Below the pieces are notes generated by a model. The model was not told the origin of the DNA. It saw nothing but the letters and a program-made list of their open reading frames with translations, and did no database searches. A DNA stretch of 64,000 nt from Rhodospirillales bacterium (GTDB lineage Bacteria; Pseudomonadota; Alphaproteobacteria; Rhodospirillales; SHVQ01). The position numbers and the translations under genes were made by a program. The DNA lies in assembly GCA_009694195.1 (NCBI GenBank), contig SHVQ01000003.1:87811-151810 (forward strand), given 5' to 3'. Of the stretch, positions 1-11,112 are shown in pieces (position 1 is the first letter of the stretch; each line of letters starts with the position of its first letter).

Positions 1-1097
1 ATGACCGAGCCCGCGCCGAGGAACAACAGCGCCTTGAAGAACGCATGGGTCGTCAGATGAAAGATGCCCGCCGAATAGGCGGAGACGCCGCAGGCGAAGA
101 ACATGTAGCCGAGCTGGCTGCAGGTGGAATAGGCGATCACGCGCTTGATGTCGTTCTGCACGCAGCCGACCGTGGCGGCGAAAAACGCGGTCGTCGCGCC
201 GACGACGGTCACGACGGCAAGCGCGGTGTCCGAGTATTCGAAGAGCGGCGACAGGCGCGCCACCATGAAGACGCCGGCGGTCACCATCGTCGCGGCGTGG
301 ATGAGGGCGGAGACCGGCGTCGGGCCTTCCATCGCGTCCGGGAGCCAGGTGTGGAGCCCGATCTGCGCCGACTTGCCCATGGCGCCGACGAAGAGAAGCA
401 GGCAGATCACCGTGAGCGCGTGGAAGTCGGTCCCGAAGACGTGCAGCGTCGCCTGGCTCTTGCCCTCGGCGGCGGCAAAGATCGTGTCGTAGTCGACGGT
501 CTGAAAGAGCATGTAAACGGCGAAAATTCCGAGTGCGAACCCGAAGTCGCCGACCCGGTTGACGACGAACGCCTTGATGGCCGCGGCGTTGGCCGACGGC
601 CGGTCGTACCAGAACCCGATCAGCAGATAGGACGCGAGGCCGACTCCCTCCCACCCGAAGAAAAGCTGCACCAGGTTTCCCGCCGTCACCAGCATCAGCA
701 TGAAGAAGGTGAACACGCTCAAGTACGCCATGAAGCGCGGAATGCCCGGGTCGTGGTGCATGTAGCCGACGGAGTAGATGTGGATCATCGCCGAGACCGT
801 GGTCACGACGAGAACCATGACGCCCGTGAGGGAGTCGAACTTGAGCTCCCAGGCGACCTCGAGGGAGCCCGAGTCGAACCAGGTGAAGAGCCGGGTCGTG
901 CCCGGGTTCTGCCCGATGACGACGTCGATGAAAATGACGATGGCGAGCAGGGCGGAGAGCAGCATGGCGCCGCAGGTGACCCACTGGGCGGCCTGGTCGA
1001 TCCGGTGGTGCTGATGCTCGTCGGCCGGGCGCGCGAACGCGAAGGCGCCCGCGATGATGGCCCCAACCAACGGAAGAAAGACGCACGTTGCGAACAT
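1..1097 (-). CDS. nuoL: NADH-quinone oxidoreductase subunit L (partial, C-terminus off window)
   Basis: This is the N-terminal 365 residues of the large antiporter-like membrane subunit of complex I, which helps couple NADH:quinone electron transfer to proton pumping. The ATG lies at 1097, just downstream of nuoK. The translation is strongly hydrophobic with many membrane helices. It contains family blocks such as [16 protein letters not shown], the [20 protein letters not shown] region and [11 protein letters not shown], which carry the conserved charged residues of the pump. The frame is still open at base 3, at a FLGAGSV block, so roughly the last 40 percent plus nuoM and nuoN should lie beyond the left edge. 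Identification is secure from motifs and operon position. Confidence 0.95.
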   Translation of the reverse strand, partial: MFATCVFLPLVGAIIAGAFAFARPADEHQHHRIDQAAQWVTCGAMLLSALLAIVIFIDVVIGQNPGTTRLFTWFDSGSLEVAWELKFDSLTGVMVLVVTTVSAMIHIYSVGYMHHDPGIPRFMAYLSVFTFFMLMLVTAGNLVQLFFGWEGVGLASYLLIGFWYDRPSANAAAIKAFVVNRVGDFGFALGIFAVYMLFQTVDYDTIFAAAEGKSQATLHVFGTDFHALTVICLLLFVGAMGKSAQIGLHTWLPDAMEGPTPVSALIHAATMVTAGVFMVARLSPLFEYSDTALAVVTVVGATTAFFAATVGCVQNDIKRVIAYSTCSQLGYMFFACGVSAYSAGIFHLTTHAFFKALLFLGAGSV

Positions 1098-1107
1098 GAA
1101 TCGGTTA

Positions 1108-1419
1108 TCAGCCCTTCATCAAACTGATGTCTTCGACCGCGATCGAGCCGCGGTTGCGGAAGTAGACCATCAGGATGGCGAGCCCGATCGCCGCCTCGGC
1201 CGCCGCCACCGTGAGAACGAACATGGCGAAGACCTGTCCCACGAGGTCGTAGAGATGGGCGGAGAACGCGACCAGGTTGATGTTCACCGCGAGCAACATC
1301 AACTCGACCGACATCAGGATGATGATGACGTTCTTGCGGTTGAGGAAGATGCCGAAGATCCCGAGGGTGAACAGGATCGCGGCGACGCTCAGATAGTGGG
1401 AAAGGCCGATGTCGAGCAT
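1108..1419 (-). CDS. nuoK: NADH-quinone oxidoreductase subunit K
   Basis: This is a 103-residue, three-helix membrane subunit of complex I with a family-typical length. The second helix region contains the conserved glutamate block [19 protein letters not shown], with Glu residues in helices 2 and 3 (SVELM and [10 protein letters not shown]) that belong to the proton path. The ATG at 1419 overlaps the nuoJ stop by one base (TAATG), which indicates translational coupling and settles the start against longer in-frame extensions. nuoL follows after 10 bases. Confidence 0.96.
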   Translation of the reverse strand: MLDIGLSHYLSVAAILFTLGIFGIFLNRKNVIIILMSVELMLLAVNINLVAFSAHLYDLVGQVFAMFVLTVAAAEAAIGLAILMVYFRNRGSIAVEDISLMKG

Positions 1420-2033
1420 TAGATCCCCTTCCCCGGCTCGACCTTCTTGAGCTCGATCGAGGCTTTGGCCGAGCGCGCGAGCTGGCGGCCGATGTCCTGG
1501 CGGCGCACGCCCTCGCGCCGGCGGTGGGTGAGCACGATGGCGCCGACCATGGAGACCAGGAGGATCATGCCTGACGCCTGGAAGAGATAAATGTAATGCG
1601 TATACAGGATCTTGCCGAGCGCGTGCGTGTTGCTGATATTCGCGATCGCCGCCCTCGGCGGAGCGCCGACGCCGGCGGCGGACGGTGCGAACGTCCACCC
1701 GCCGACGATCACGAGAAGCTCGGCCAAGAGGATGAGCCCGACCAGGGCGCCGAGCGGCAGGTATTGGAGAAAGCCCTCGCGCAAGGCGACGAAGTTGATG
1801 TCGAGCATCATGACGACGAACATGAACAGCACGGCGACCGCGCCGACGTAGACGACGACGAGGATCATGGCGAGAAACTCGGCCCCCATGAGCACGAAGA
1901 GGCCGGCCGCGTTGAAGAACGCGAGGATGAGGAACAGCACCGAGTGCACGGGGTTGCGGGACGAGATCACGAGCACGCCCGCACCGACCGCGACCAGCGA
2001 AAACATGTAGAACGCCAGCGCCTTAACGATCAC
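1419..2033 (-). CDS. nuoJ: NADH-quinone oxidoreductase subunit J
   Basis: This is a 204-residue membrane subunit of complex I with five predicted helices. It has the typical NuoJ blocks [30 protein letters not shown] and [22 protein letters not shown]. The C-terminal tail after the last helix is soluble and charged (roughly residues 170-204). It is coupled to nuoK by a one-base overlap. It is separated from nuoI by about 156 bases that hold an interspersed repeat, the largest gap inside this operon. Confidence 0.95.
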   Translation of the reverse strand: MIVKALAFYMFSLVAVGAGVLVISSRNPVHSVLFLILAFFNAAGLFVLMGAEFLAMILVVVYVGAVAVLFMFVVMMLDINFVALREGFLQYLPLGALVGLILLAELLVIVGGWTFAPSAAGVGAPPRAAIANISNTHALGKILYTHYIYLFQASGMILLVSMVGAIVLTHRRREGVRRQDIGRQLARSAKASIELKKVEPGKGI

Positions 2034-2092
2034 GATTCCCTCTCAAGTCCCTTCCCCGCACCGCTCAATTGCGCGATCTTACCGCCCCAACT

Positions 2093-2173
2093 CGTCGTTC
2101 CCGCGAAAGTGGGAACCCAGACTTTTCGAATACCTTGCTGTGGCTCTGGACCCCCGCCTTCGCGGGGGTGACG
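2093..2173. repeat. Interspersed palindromic repeat (family R1, copy 1) between nuoI and nuoJ
   Basis: Two GC-rich hairpins, one with arms around CCCGCGAAAGTGGG and one around CCCCCGCCTTCGCGGGGG, are joined by an AT-richer linker and flanked by CGTCGTTC and GTGACG. The same architecture recurs at 28854-28923 in this window with near-identical ends and a different linker. It has no coding potential and lies within a transcribed operon. Confidence 0.85.
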
Positions 2174-2189
2174 ATGCCTTTCATTGTCA

Positions 2190-2678
2190 TCACCGGTACG
2201 GCGCCTTGGCTTCCAGCCGCTTGGCGATTTCCGTCTCCCACCGGTCCCCGTTCGCGAGCAGCTTGTCCTTGTCGTAGAGAAGCTCTTCGCGGGTCTCGGC
2301 CGCATATTCGAAGTTCGGGCCTTCCACGATCGCATCGACCGGGCAAGCCTCTTCGCAGAGCCCGCAGTAGATGCACTTGACCATGTCGATATCGTAGCGG
2401 GTCGTCCGCCGGCTCCCGTCCTCGCGGGGCTCCGCCTCGATCGTGATCGCGAGGGCCGGGCACACCGCTTCGCAGAGCTTGCACGCGATGCAGCGCTCCT
2501 CGCCGTTCGGGTAGCGCCGGAGCGCGTGCTCGCCGCGGAAGCGCGGGCTCAACGGCCCCTTTTCGTAGGGATAGTTGAGCGTCACCTTCGGCCGGAACAT
2601 GTAGCGGAGCGTGAGCGCGAAGCCGGAGACCAGCTCCGAGAGGAACACGGTGCGGGCGGCGCGGTCCATAAAACCCAT
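2190..2678 (-). CDS. nuoI: NADH-quinone oxidoreductase subunit I (2x 4Fe-4S ferredoxin subunit)
   Basis: This 162-residue peripheral-arm subunit carries the two tetranuclear clusters (N6a and N6b) that pass electrons toward N2 in NuoB. Two 8Fe-ferredoxin motifs are visible: [12 protein letters not shown] near residue 63 and [15 protein letters not shown] near residue 102. The N-terminus is the membrane-surface amphipathic stretch ([20 protein letters not shown]). The ATG at 2678 lies 17 bases after the nuoH stop. Length and motifs are standard. Confidence 0.96.
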   Translation of the reverse strand: MGFMDRAARTVFLSELVSGFALTLRYMFRPKVTLNYPYEKGPLSPRFRGEHALRRYPNGEERCIACKLCEAVCPALAITIEAEPREDGSRRTTRYDIDMVKCIYCGLCEEACPVDAIVEGPNFEYAAETREELLYDKDKLLANGDRWETEIAKRLEAKAPYR

Positions 2679-2695
2679 GCGTCAAGCTCCTCGCG

Positions 2696-3715
2696 TCAAT
2701 GCCGTACCGGGGCGAGATCGAACGTCACGAGCACGCCCGCGACGACGGCGACGCCTGCCAGCGACAGCGGCAGGAACACCTTCCAGCCGAGCCGCATCAA
2801 TTGATCGTAACGATAACGCGGGAAGGTCGCGCGCGCCCAGATGAAGATGAAGAGCATCGCCGCGATCTTGAGGGCAAACCACACGGGGCCCGGGATCCAG
2901 GTGAACGGCGCCATGTTGACGGGCGGCAGCCAGCCGCCGAGAAACAGGATCGACGTCATCGCCGACATCAGGATCATGTTGGCGTACTCGCCGAGGAAGA
3001 AGAGGGCGAACGTCATCGCCGAGTATTCGACGTTGTAGCCGGCCACGAGCTCGGCTTCGGCTTCCGGCAGATCGAACGGATGGCGGTTCGTCTCCGCCAG
3101 CGTCGAGACGAAGAAGATCACGGCCATCGGGAAGAGCGGCACCACAAACCAGACGGTCTCCTGCGCCTTCACGATCTGGCTCAGGTTGAGCGAGCCCGCG
3201 CAGAGCAGCACCGTGATGATGATGAAGCCCATGGAGACTTCGTAGGACACCATCTGGGCGGCCGAGCGGAGCGCGCCGAGGAACGCATACTTGGAATTGC
3301 TCGCCCATCCCGCCATCAGGATGCCGTAGACCCCGAGCGACGAGATGGCGAAGAGATAAAGGATGCCGACGTTGATGTCGGCGATCACCATCCCGGCATC
3401 GAGCGGGATCACCGCCCACGCGACGAGGGCGAGCGAGAAGGTCACGCACGGCGCCAGCATGAACACGCCGCGGTTGGCGCCGGAGGGGATGATCGTCTCC
3501 TTGAGGAAGAGCTTCACCCCGTCGGCGATCGGCTGCAGGAGCCCGAACGGGCCGACGACGTTCGGCCCGCGCCGGAGCTGCATCGCGCCGATCACCTTGC
3601 GCTCGAAATACGTGAGATAGGCGACCGCCAGCAACAGCGGCACCACGAGCGCGACGATCTGGATCGCGATCCAGGCCGCCGGCCAGACGAATCCGGTCCA
3701 AAGCTGCTCAACCAT
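2696..3715 (-). CDS. nuoH: NADH-quinone oxidoreductase subunit H
   Basis: This 339-residue membrane subunit forms the quinone-access chamber at the junction with the peripheral arm. It is polytopic, with about eight helices. It carries the conserved loops [17 protein letters not shown] (residues 34-50), the [25 protein letters not shown] block (roughly 205-230) and a final [15 protein letters not shown]. Its ATG at 3715 overlaps the end of nuoG by eight bases. A shifted frame with a similar-length ORF exists but lacks these motifs. Confidence 0.96.
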   Translation of the reverse strand: MVEQLWTGFVWPAAWIAIQIVALVVPLLLAVAYLTYFERKVIGAMQLRRGPNVVGPFGLLQPIADGVKLFLKETIIPSGANRGVFMLAPCVTFSLALVAWAVIPLDAGMVIADINVGILYLFAISSLGVYGILMAGWASNSKYAFLGALRSAAQMVSYEVSMGFIIITVLLCAGSLNLSQIVKAQETVWFVVPLFPMAVIFFVSTLAETNRHPFDLPEAEAELVAGYNVEYSAMTFALFFLGEYANMILMSAMTSILFLGGWLPPVNMAPFTWIPGPVWFALKIAAMLFIFIWARATFPRYRYDQLMRLGWKVFLPLSLAGVAVVAGVLVTFDLAPVRH

Positions 3716-5777
3716 CGGTGCCGGTCTTCCGTTGCGCGGGCTTCGCCAGGATCTCCGTGCACTTGGCCATGGTGATCGAGGCCCGCCCGATGGGATCGGT
3801 CATGTAGAAGTTCTCGATCGGCGTCTGGAAGGGCGCGGGCGAAATGGGTCCTTTGCGGCCGAAGCCGCCCCAGGGCGCGGGAGACACCGTGCCGACGCTC
3901 TTGAAGACCGGATTGGCCGCGGCCATGCGCGCGCGCACGTCGGCGATCCGGTCGTAGGGAAGTTTCATCCCGAGGGCTTCCGAGAGCGCGCGGACGATCG
4001 CCCAGTCTTCGCGGGCATCGCCCGGCGGTTGCACGGCGCGATAGGCGCGCTGGACCCGTCCCTCGGTGTTGACGTAGGTCGCGTCCTTCTCCGTATAGGC
4101 GGCGCCCGGCAGGATCACATCCGCGCGATGGGCGCCGTGATCGCCGTGGTGCCCTTGGTAGACGACGAACGCCTCGCCCAGCCGGCCCATGTCGATTTCA
4201 TCGGCGCCGAGCAGGTAGACGAGATCGATGTCGCCCCGGGAGCAGCCGTCGAGGATTGCGGCGACGTCGCGGCCGCCCCGTCCCGGCACGAACCCGAGAT
4301 CGAGACCGCCGACCCGTGCGGCGGCCGTGTGGAGCACGTTGAAACCGTTCCAGCCGGCATCGCGCCCGACCATCCCGAAGGCCTCCGCGACCTCTCGCGC
4401 GAGCGCGAGCACTGCGGCGCCGTCGGGGCGCGCGAGAGCGCCTTGACCGACAATGAGCATCGGCCGCTTCGCCGCCTCCAGCACTTTGGCGAACGGGTGC
4501 TTGCGGGCGCCGATCGCCTCCAGCGTCTCGGGACCGTCGCCCAGGTGCTCGCAAGGGAACGTGAGGTCCGTCTTTGGCCCGATCGCGCCCACGGCAAATC
4601 CGCCGCGGAGAAAGCGCTTGCGGAGCCGCGCGTTCACGAGCGAGGCTTCGAAGCGGGGATTGGTCCCGATCAGGAGACACGCGTCGGCCGCTTCGATCCC
4701 GGCGATGGTGGTATTGAAGAGATACCCGGCCCGCGTGGCCGGATCGAGCGCCGCGCCGTCCTGCCGGCAGTCCAGGTGGGGCGAGCCGATCGCCGTCATC
4801 AGGTCCTTCAGCGCCAGCATGGATTCGCAGTCCGCGAGATCGCCCGCGACGGCCGCGATCTTCGATCCCCGGCCCTTGCCGACGCGGGCCGCGATGGCGG
4901 CGAACGCCTCGGGCCAGGTGGCCGGCCGGAGCTTACCCTCGCGCCTGACATACGGGGTATCGAGCCGCTGGCGCTTGAGGCCGTCATAGGCGAAGCGGGT
5001 CTTGTCGGAGATCCACTCCTCGTTGATGTCCTCGTGCAGGCGCGGCAGCACGCGCATGACTTCCGGTCCGCGCGCGTCCACCCGGATGTTGGAGCCGACG
5101 GCGTCGAGCACATCGATCGATTCCGTCTTCTCGAGCTCCCACGAGCGGGCCTGGAACGCGTACGGCGCCGACGTGAGCGCGCCAACCGGGCAGATGTCGA
5201 TCATGTTGCCCGACAGCTCGGAGGTGACGGCCTGTTCGACGTAGGTGCCGATCTCCAGGTGCTCGCCGCGCCCGAGCGTGCCGAGCTCAGGGACCCCCGC
5301 GATCTCGGTCGCGAAACGCACACAGCGCGTGCAGTGGATGCAGCGGGTCATGATCGTCTTGATCAAGGGACCCATGTACTTGTCCTTGACCGCGCGGCGG
5401 TATTCGCGCGTGCGCCCGCGGTCGAAGCCGTAGCCGAGCGCCTGGTCTTGCAGGTCGCATTCGCCGCCCTGGTCGCAGATCGGGCAATCGAGGGGATGGT
5501 TGAGGAGGAGGAACTCCATCACGCCGTGCCGCATCTTGCGGACTTCGGGCGTGTCGGTGTGGATCACCATGCCTTCGGCGACGGGCATCGCACACGATGC
5601 GATGGGCTTCGGCGAGCGTTCCATGCCGACCAGGCACATCCGGCAATTGCCCGCGATCGAAAGACGCTCGTGGTAGCAGAAGCGCGGGATCTCCTTGCCG
5701 GCAAGCTCGCACGCCTGCAGCACGGTGAGGCCCGGCTCGACTTCGATCTGCTTGCCGTCGATCGTCAGCTTCGGCAT
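3708..5777 (-). CDS. nuoG: NADH-quinone oxidoreductase subunit G
   Basis: This 689-residue subunit of the NADH-dehydrogenase arm has an N-terminal 2Fe-2S ferredoxin domain ([15 protein letters not shown], residues 34-48). A His/Cys-ligated 4Fe-4S site ([17 protein letters not shown]) and a further 4Fe-4S motif ([10 protein letters not shown]) follow, then a molybdopterin-oxidoreductase-like domain that lacks cofactor function in complex I. Length and domain order match the alphaproteobacterial 690-residue form. It starts 13 bases after nuoF and its end overlaps nuoH by eight bases. Confidence 0.96.
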   Translation of the reverse strand: MPKLTIDGKQIEVEPGLTVLQACELAGKEIPRFCYHERLSIAGNCRMCLVGMERSPKPIASCAMPVAEGMVIHTDTPEVRKMRHGVMEFLLLNHPLDCPICDQGGECDLQDQALGYGFDRGRTREYRRAVKDKYMGPLIKTIMTRCIHCTRCVRFATEIAGVPELGTLGRGEHLEIGTYVEQAVTSELSGNMIDICPVGALTSAPYAFQARSWELEKTESIDVLDAVGSNIRVDARGPEVMRVLPRLHEDINEEWISDKTRFAYDGLKRQRLDTPYVRREGKLRPATWPEAFAAIAARVGKGRGSKIAAVAGDLADCESMLALKDLMTAIGSPHLDCRQDGAALDPATRAGYLFNTTIAGIEAADACLLIGTNPRFEASLVNARLRKRFLRGGFAVGAIGPKTDLTFPCEHLGDGPETLEAIGARKHPFAKVLEAAKRPMLIVGQGALARPDGAAVLALAREVAEAFGMVGRDAGWNGFNVLHTAAARVGGLDLGFVPGRGGRDVAAILDGCSRGDIDLVYLLGADEIDMGRLGEAFVVYQGHHGDHGAHRADVILPGAAYTEKDATYVNTEGRVQRAYRAVQPPGDAREDWAIVRALSEALGMKLPYDRIADVRARMAAANPVFKSVGTVSPAPWGGFGRKGPISPAPFQTPIENFYMTDPIGRASITMAKCTEILAKPAQRKTGTDG

Positions 5778-5790
5778 CGCTCAGGTCTCC

Positions 5791-7080
5791 TCAGGCCGCC
5801 TTCGTCGTGTTGGCGCCGGTGCGTTCCTTGATCCGCCGCTCCATCTCCGGGCGGAAATGCCGGATCAGTCCTTGTATGGGCCACGCCGACGCATCGCCGT
5901 GGGCGCAGATCGTATGGCCCTCGATCTGGCGGCCGACCTGATCCAAAAGATCGATCTCGCCGAGCTCGGCGTCACCGATCGCGATGCGCTCCATCATGCG
6001 CCAGAGCCAGCCCGTGCCTTCGCGGCAGGGCGTGCACTGGCCGCAGCTCTCGTGCATGTAGAACTTCGAGAGACGCGCGATCACCTTCACGATGTCGGTC
6101 GATGTGTCCATCACGATGACGGCGGCGGTGCCGAGCCCCGATTTCACCTCGCGGAGCGAATCGAAATCCATGTTTACCGTTTCGCAGATGGCGCGCGGGA
6201 TCATCGGCACCGAGGAGCCGCCGGGAATGACGGCGAGCAGGTTGTTCCACCCGCCGCGGACGCCGCTCGCGTGCTTCTCGATCAGCACCTTCAGCGGGAT
6301 TCCCATCTCCTCTTCGACCGTGCACGGCTGGTTCACGTGACCGGAGACGTTGAAGAGCTTGGTCCCTGTGTTGTTGGGCTTGCCGAGGCCCGCGAACCAC
6401 GCGGCGCCGCGACGGAGGATGATCGGCGCGACGGCGATCGTCTCCACGTTGTTGACGGTGGTCGGGCAGCCGTAGAGGCCGACGGCCGCCGGGAACGGCG
6501 GCTTCATCCGCGGCATCCCCTTCTTGCCTTCCAGGCTCTCGAGGAGAGCGGACTCCTCGCCGCAGATGTAGGCGCCGGCACCGAGGTGAACGTGGAACTC
6601 GAAATCCCATCCCGACCCGCAGGCGTTCTTGCCGATGAGGCCGGCGGCGCGCGCTTCGTCGGCGGCCTTTTGCAGGGCCTCGGCCTCGCGCCGGAACTCG
6701 CCGCGCACGTAGCAGTAGGTCGCGTGCGCCCCGATCGCGAAGCTCGCGATGAGCGCGCCCTCGATCAGCTTGTGCGGCTCGTGGCGGAGAATCTCGCGGT
6801 CCTTGCAGGTGCCGGGCTCGCCCTCGTCCGCGTTGATGACGAGATAGTGCGGCCGCTCGCCCAGTTCCTTCGGCATGAACGACCACTTCATGCCCGTGCT
6901 GAATCCCGCCCCGCCGCGCCCGCGGAGGCTGGACGCCTTGATCTCGGCAATGATCTTCTCGCGCCCGAGCGCCAACAGCGCTTTCGTGTCGTCCCAGTCG
7001 CCGCGCCGTCGGGCGCCGGCGAGGCCGGGATCGTTGAAGCCGTAGATGTTCGTGAAGATGCGGTCCTTGTCGTTCAGCAT
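5791..7080 (-). CDS. nuoF: NADH-quinone oxidoreductase subunit F (NADH- and FMN-binding)
   Basis: This 429-residue flavoprotein accepts hydride from NADH onto FMN and passes electrons to the N3 4Fe-4S cluster. Visible motifs are the glycine-rich NADH site [15 protein letters not shown] (about residue 60), the FMN-contact [13 protein letters not shown] block, the [19 protein letters not shown] region and the cluster ligands [11 protein letters not shown] near residue 350. The ATG at 7080 overlaps the nuoE stop (TGATG). Upstream in-frame extensions were rejected because they run through nuoE. Confidence 0.97.
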   Translation of the reverse strand: MLNDKDRIFTNIYGFNDPGLAGARRRGDWDDTKALLALGREKIIAEIKASSLRGRGGAGFSTGMKWSFMPKELGERPHYLVINADEGEPGTCKDREILRHEPHKLIEGALIASFAIGAHATYCYVRGEFRREAEALQKAADEARAAGLIGKNACGSGWDFEFHVHLGAGAYICGEESALLESLEGKKGMPRMKPPFPAAVGLYGCPTTVNNVETIAVAPIILRRGAAWFAGLGKPNNTGTKLFNVSGHVNQPCTVEEEMGIPLKVLIEKHASGVRGGWNNLLAVIPGGSSVPMIPRAICETVNMDFDSLREVKSGLGTAAVIVMDTSTDIVKVIARLSKFYMHESCGQCTPCREGTGWLWRMMERIAIGDAELGEIDLLDQVGRQIEGHTICAHGDASAWPIQGLIRHFRPEMERRIKERTGANTTKAA

Positions 7081-7721
7081 CACGCGCTTCCCTTGCTTGC
7101 GCCCGGCGCCGGTGCGGCCGGCTCCAGCAACGTGGTGAGGCCGCCCCGCGGCTCGCAGCTTTTGCGGCCACTTTGCGGCCCTGGCTTGGGCGTGCCGCCA
7201 TTCTTCAGGGTTTCGAGGATGCGCTCCGTGTTCTCGCTGTCCAGGTCCTCGTAATAATCGTCGCCGATCCAGATCATCGGCCCGTTGACGCAGGCCCCCA
7301 GGCACTCGGTCTCGGCCAAGCTGAACTGCCCGTCCGCGCTCGTTTCGCCCAAGTCGATGCCGAGGCTTTTGCGGCAGGTCGCAAGCACGCGATCGGAGCC
7401 CGCGAGCCAGCATGGAACGTTGGTGCAAACGCGGACGTGGTGTTTGCCGATCGGCTGCAAAATGAACATCGTGTAGAAGGTCGCGACCTCGTAGACGCGG
7501 ATGGGCGGCATCCCGAGCATGCCCGCGACGTAGTCCATCGCCGCGCGGGGAAGCCATCCGTCGTTCTGGCGCTGCGCCAGATCGAGCAACGGGATCACGG
7601 CGCTTGCTTTGAAGGCCGGCGGGTACTTGGCGATGATCGCCATCGCCGCCTCGGCGATCTTGGGCGTGAACTGGAACGTGTCCGGCCCGACGGTCACGGA
7701 TCTGGGATCAATGGTGCTCAT
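7080..7721 (-). CDS. nuoE: NADH-quinone oxidoreductase subunit E (2Fe-2S, thioredoxin-like)
   Basis: This 213-residue subunit holds the off-pathway N1a 2Fe-2S cluster. The four cysteine ligands sit in [14 protein letters not shown] and [11 protein letters not shown] in a thioredoxin-like fold. The helical N-terminal domain (roughly residues 20-80) is typical. The last 35 residues are a low-complexity Pro/Ala/Gly-rich tail beyond the conserved core, as in other alphaproteobacterial NuoE. It overlaps nuoD by four bases and nuoF by one. Confidence 0.95.
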   Translation of the reverse strand: MSTIDPRSVTVGPDTFQFTPKIAEAAMAIIAKYPPAFKASAVIPLLDLAQRQNDGWLPRAAMDYVAGMLGMPPIRVYEVATFYTMFILQPIGKHHVRVCTNVPCWLAGSDRVLATCRKSLGIDLGETSADGQFSLAETECLGACVNGPMIWIGDDYYEDLDSENTERILETLKNGGTPKPGPQSGRKSCEPRGGLTTLLEPAAPAPGASKGSA

Positions 7722-8896
7722 CGGTCGATCTCGCCGAACACGATGTCGATGGAGCCGATGTTGGCGACGATGTCCGCCAGCATGTGCCCCTTCGACAGGA
7801 ACTCGAGCGCCTGCAGGTGCGCGAAGCCGGGCGCGCGGATCTTGCAGCGATAGGGCTTATTGGTGCCGTCGGCGATCAGATAGACCGCGAACTCGCCCTT
7901 CGGCGCCTCGACCGCGGTATAGGTTTCGCCGGCCGGCACGTGGTAGCCCTCAGTGTACAGCTTGAAGTGATGGATGAGCGCCTCCATCGACTTTTTCATC
8001 TCCTCGCGCGGCGGCGGCGTGACCTTGCGGTCGTCGACCTTGCAGGGGCCGCCCGGCATCTGGTCGAGGGCTTGGCGCATGATCTTCACGCTCTCGCGCA
8101 TCTCGGCCATCCGCAAGAGGTAACGGTCGTAGCAGTCGCCTCGCTTGCCGACCGGGATATCGAAATCCATCTTGGCGTAGGCATCGTAGGGCTGCGATTT
8201 GCGCAAGTCCCACGCGATGCCGCAGGCGCGCAAGTTGGGACCCGTGAATCCCCAATCGAAGGCCTGCTCGGCGGTGATGATCCCGATGTCGACCGTGCGC
8301 TGCTTGAAAATGCGGTTCTCAGTGAGCAACGTCTCCATGTCGTCGATGACCTGGGGGAAATGGTCGCACCAGGAATAGATGTCGGCGGCGAGGCCGGCCG
8401 GCATGTCCAAGGAGACCCCGCCCGGCCGGAAATAGGCCATGTGCATGCGGGCGCCCGACACGCGCTCGCAGAACTCCATCAGGCGCTCGCGCTCTTCGAA
8501 GCCCCACAGCATCGGCGTCATGGCGCCGACGTCCATCGCGTAGGAGCAGACGTTGAGGATGTGATTGAGGATGCGCCCGATCTCGGCGTAGAGCACGCGG
8601 ATGTACTGGCCGCGCGGAGGGACTTCGAGGCCGAGCAGCCGCTCGACGGCGAGCGCGAAGGCATGCTCCTGGTTCTGCGGCGCCACGTAATCGAGCCGGT
8701 CGAAGTACGGAACCGCCTGGAGATAGGTTTTGTATTCGATCAGCTTCTCGGTGCCGCGGTGCAGGAGCCCGATGTGCGGGTCGGCGCGCTCGACCACCTC
8801 GCCGTCCATCTCGAGCACGAGGCGGAGCACCCCGTGGGCGGATGGGTGCTGCGGCCCGAAGTTGAGATTGAAGTTCTTGATCTGGCTCTCGGCCAT
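7718..8896 (-). CDS. nuoD: NADH-quinone oxidoreductase subunit D
   Basis: This 392-residue 49-kDa subunit forms the quinone pocket with NuoB. It shows the hallmark [21 protein letters not shown] near the N-terminus, the [13 protein letters not shown] block, and the C-terminal [13 protein letters not shown] and DIVFGEIDR end. I chose the ATG at 8896, which overlaps the nuoC stop (TGATG), over a longer in-frame start that runs into nuoC. NuoC and NuoD are separate genes here, unlike the fused gammaproteobacterial form. Confidence 0.96.
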   Translation of the reverse strand: MAESQIKNFNLNFGPQHPSAHGVLRLVLEMDGEVVERADPHIGLLHRGTEKLIEYKTYLQAVPYFDRLDYVAPQNQEHAFALAVERLLGLEVPPRGQYIRVLYAEIGRILNHILNVCSYAMDVGAMTPMLWGFEERERLMEFCERVSGARMHMAYFRPGGVSLDMPAGLAADIYSWCDHFPQVIDDMETLLTENRIFKQRTVDIGIITAEQAFDWGFTGPNLRACGIAWDLRKSQPYDAYAKMDFDIPVGKRGDCYDRYLLRMAEMRESVKIMRQALDQMPGGPCKVDDRKVTPPPREEMKKSMEALIHHFKLYTEGYHVPAGETYTAVEAPKGEFAVYLIADGTNKPYRCKIRAPGFAHLQALEFLSKGHMLADIVANIGSIDIVFGEIDR

Positions 8897-9516
8897 CAGG
8901 GCTTCCCCTTGGCCTCGGGCGGCTTGTCCGCCTTCTCGTCGCCCGGCAGGCGCACGGGAATTCCTTCCCACGGGCTCATGAAATCGAACGTGCGGAATTC
9001 CTGCGTCAGCTTCACGGGCTCGTACACCACCCGCTTCTGCGCCGCATCATAGCGGGGCTCGACGTAGCCGGTGAGCGGAAAATCCTTCCTGAGCGGGTGA
9101 CCTTCGAATCCGTAGTCGGTCAGGATCCGGCGGAGGTCCGGGTGATCGGAGAAGAAAATCCCGAACAGATCCCACGTCTCGCGCTCGAACCAGTCGGCGG
9201 TGCTGAACACGCCGGTGACGGAAGGCACCGGTTCGTGCTCGTCCGTTTCCACCTTCACGCGGACGCGGAGGTTTTGGGTGAGGCTGAGCAAGTGGTAGAC
9301 GACATCAAAGCGGGGCGCGCGGCCGGGCCGATCCACCCCGCAGACGTCCATCAGCTGCTTGAACTGGGCATTGTCGCGGAGGAACGTCAGCACCTTCACG
9401 ATCGAGTCGCGGCGCACACGGACCGTCAGCTCGTCGCGCACGATCTCGGCCGCGAGCACGTCGCCCGGCAGCGAGGCTGCGATGGTGTCGCCGAGGCTCT
9501 TGAGGGCGAGGGTCAT
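8896..9516 (-). CDS. nuoC: NADH-quinone oxidoreductase subunit C
   Basis: This 206-residue 30-kDa connecting subunit has the family block [38 protein letters not shown] (roughly residues 115-152) and an [15 protein letters not shown] segment before it. The C-terminal 35 residues are charged and variable. It lies 30 bases after nuoB and overlaps nuoD by one base. Confidence 0.95.
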   Translation of the reverse strand: MTLALKSLGDTIAASLPGDVLAAEIVRDELTVRVRRDSIVKVLTFLRDNAQFKQLMDVCGVDRPGRAPRFDVVYHLLSLTQNLRVRVKVETDEHEPVPSVTGVFSTADWFERETWDLFGIFFSDHPDLRRILTDYGFEGHPLRKDFPLTGYVEPRYDAAQKRVVYEPVKLTQEFRTFDFMSPWEGIPVRLPGDEKADKPPEAKGKP

Positions 9517-9546
9517 GCGTGCGGTGATTGTTTGTCGGGTGGGCCG

Positions 9547-10113
9547 CTAACGGAGAATGGTTCCCGTTCGGCGGATCTTCTTCTGCAATTGGAGAATTCC
9601 GTAGACGAGGGCTTCGGCGGTCGGCGGACAGCCGGGGACATAGACGTCCACCGGCACGATCCGGTCGCATCCGCGCACCACGGAGTAGGAATAGTGATAA
9701 TAGCCGCCGCCGTTGGCGCACGATCCCATGGAGATCACGTAGCGCGGCTCCGCCATCTGGTCATAGACCTTGCGGAAGGCGGGCGCCATTTTGTTGCAGA
9801 GCGTGCCGGCAACGATGATGACGTCCGACTGGCGCGGGCTCGGCCGCGGAACCACCCCGAAGCGATCGAGATCGTAGCGGGGCATGTAGGCGTGGATCAT
9901 CTCGACCGCGCAGCAGGCGAGCCCGAAGGTCATCGGCCATAGCGATCCGGTCCGCGCCCAATTGACCAGCCGGTCGAGGTTGGCGACGACGAACCCTTTC
10001 TCCATCAGCTCGCCGGTCGCCGCCTTCAGGAAACGATCCTGCTCGGCGCCTGGCGGGATGGGCTCGATGGTCCGCCGATCGAATCCGGAGTCCGGCGGTG
10101 TTGCCGTTGTCAC
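9547..10113 (-). CDS. nuoB: NADH-quinone oxidoreductase subunit B (N2 cluster)
   Basis: This 188-residue subunit holds the terminal N2 4Fe-4S cluster. Ligands are visible in the tandem-Cys LACCAVEM, in [18 protein letters not shown] and in [13 protein letters not shown] chose the GTG at 10113 because it overlaps the nuoA stop (GTGA) and gives the usual length. An upstream extension would read through nuoA. Confidence 0.95.
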   Translation of the reverse strand: MTTATPPDSGFDRRTIEPIPPGAEQDRFLKAATGELMEKGFVVANLDRLVNWARTGSLWPMTFGLACCAVEMIHAYMPRYDLDRFGVVPRPSPRQSDVIIVAGTLCNKMAPAFRKVYDQMAEPRYVISMGSCANGGGYYHYSYSVVRGCDRIVPVDVYVPGCPPTAEALVYGILQLQKKIRRTGTILR

Positions 10114-10475
10114 TCCCACTCCAATGCTCCCTTCCGCCACTCGTAGATGAATCCGATGGTCAGGATCGTGAGGAATATCATCATCGACCAGAAGCCGAAA
10201 ACACCGATCGACCCGAGGCTTACCGCCCACGGGAAAAGGAACGCGACCTCGATGTCGAAGATGATGAAGAGAATCGACACGAGGTAAAAACGAACGTCGA
10301 ATTTGTGGCGCGCGTCGTCGAAGGCCTCGAACCCGCACTCGTACGCCGATGTCTTCTCGACGTCGGGGCGCTGCGGCGCCACAAGATAGGAGGCCGTCAT
10401 GATCACGCCGCAAAGCCCGGCGGCAATCCCGAGAAAAATGAGGATCGGCAGGTACTGCTGAAGCATCACGTCCAT
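10110..10475 (-). CDS. nuoA: NADH-quinone oxidoreductase subunit A
   Basis: This 121-residue, three-helix membrane subunit is the first gene of the nuo operon. The conserved loop [44 protein letters not shown] is present and includes the switchable Cys loop. ATG at 10475 is the assigned start, with a second in-frame Met three codons on. The promoter must lie in or above the 76 bases separating it from tRNA-Asp. Confidence 0.94.
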   Translation of the reverse strand: MDVMLQQYLPILIFLGIAAGLCGVIMTASYLVAPQRPDVEKTSAYECGFEAFDDARHKFDVRFYLVSILFIIFDIEVAFLFPWAVSLGSIGVFGFWSMMIFLTILTIGFIYEWRKGALEWE

Positions 10476-10551
10476 GGCCGGGCATTCCTTCCCCGTCCAG
10501 CGCTCGCAACAGGGCGTTTGCGCTGACGCCTCGCTCGCGAAGGTCCAGGAA

Positions 10552-10628
<77 letters not shown>

Positions 10629-10820
10629 GAAATGCCCGCGACGTGCGTGCGCCGGGTTCATCTAATCTTCCCCTCTTGGGGTGTCAAGGAAACTCCGCCG
10701 CCCCCTTCCCCCCGCGAATCGCCCGATTCTCTAAGGAGAAAAAGGGGTTACCACCTCAAAGGTGCACGGAGACGGTCGCGCCGTACGGCTGCGCCACGCG
10801 AAGCCCGTAAGGGCGAAGCG

Positions 10821-10896
10821 TGGTGGGCGATGACAGACTCGAACTGCCGACATCCACGGTGTAAACGTGGCGCTCTACCAGCTGAGCTAATCGCCC
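10821..10896 (-). tRNA. tRNA-Val (TAC)
   Basis: This is a 76-nt cloverleaf with acceptor stem GGGCGAT/ATCGCCC and an anticodon stem CCACG/CGTGG enclosing TTTACAC. The anticodon is therefore TAC, reading valine GTA-type codons. T-arm and CCA end are intact. It sits between hupB and tRNA-Asp, all on the minus strand. Confidence 0.95.
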
Positions 10897-11044
10897 GGAC
10901 GCCCAGGAACTGCCTGAAAATACAGGGATTGGCGGTCTCGCGACAAGACCTTCATCGTGCGTTCGCCGGTCCCGGGAAAGGAGCCACCCGGATTTTTAAG
11001 CGCCAGGGTGACGAAAGGCTGACGGCCGCGACGCCCGTCCTCCC

Positions 11045-11082
11045 AAAAAACAACCGGCTGCCCCCGCACCGGAGGCAGCCGG
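11045..11082 (-). terminator. Rho-independent terminator of hupB
   Basis: On the minus strand a nine-pair stem (CCGGCTGCC at 11082-11074 with GGCAGCCGG at 11062-11054) closes a GC-rich loop. It is followed by a TTGTTTTTT tract. It begins about 30 bases after the hupB stop. Confidence 0.85.
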
Positions 11083-11112
11083 ACCTCTAAAAACCTGACC
11101 GCAAACGGCGGT

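Noticed and set aside
45..1127. Long plus-strand ORF of 360 codons over nuoL, and similar plus-strand ORFs over nuoG, nuoF, nuoD, lon and tig
   Set aside because: The translations are Arg/His/Asp-rich antisense shadows typical of GC-rich coding DNA, with no motifs, while the minus-strand frames carry unmistakable family signatures.
8897..8971. Longer nuoD start adding 25 residues
   Set aside because: The extension runs inside nuoC. The TGATG overlap at 8896 and the family N-terminus support the shorter start.
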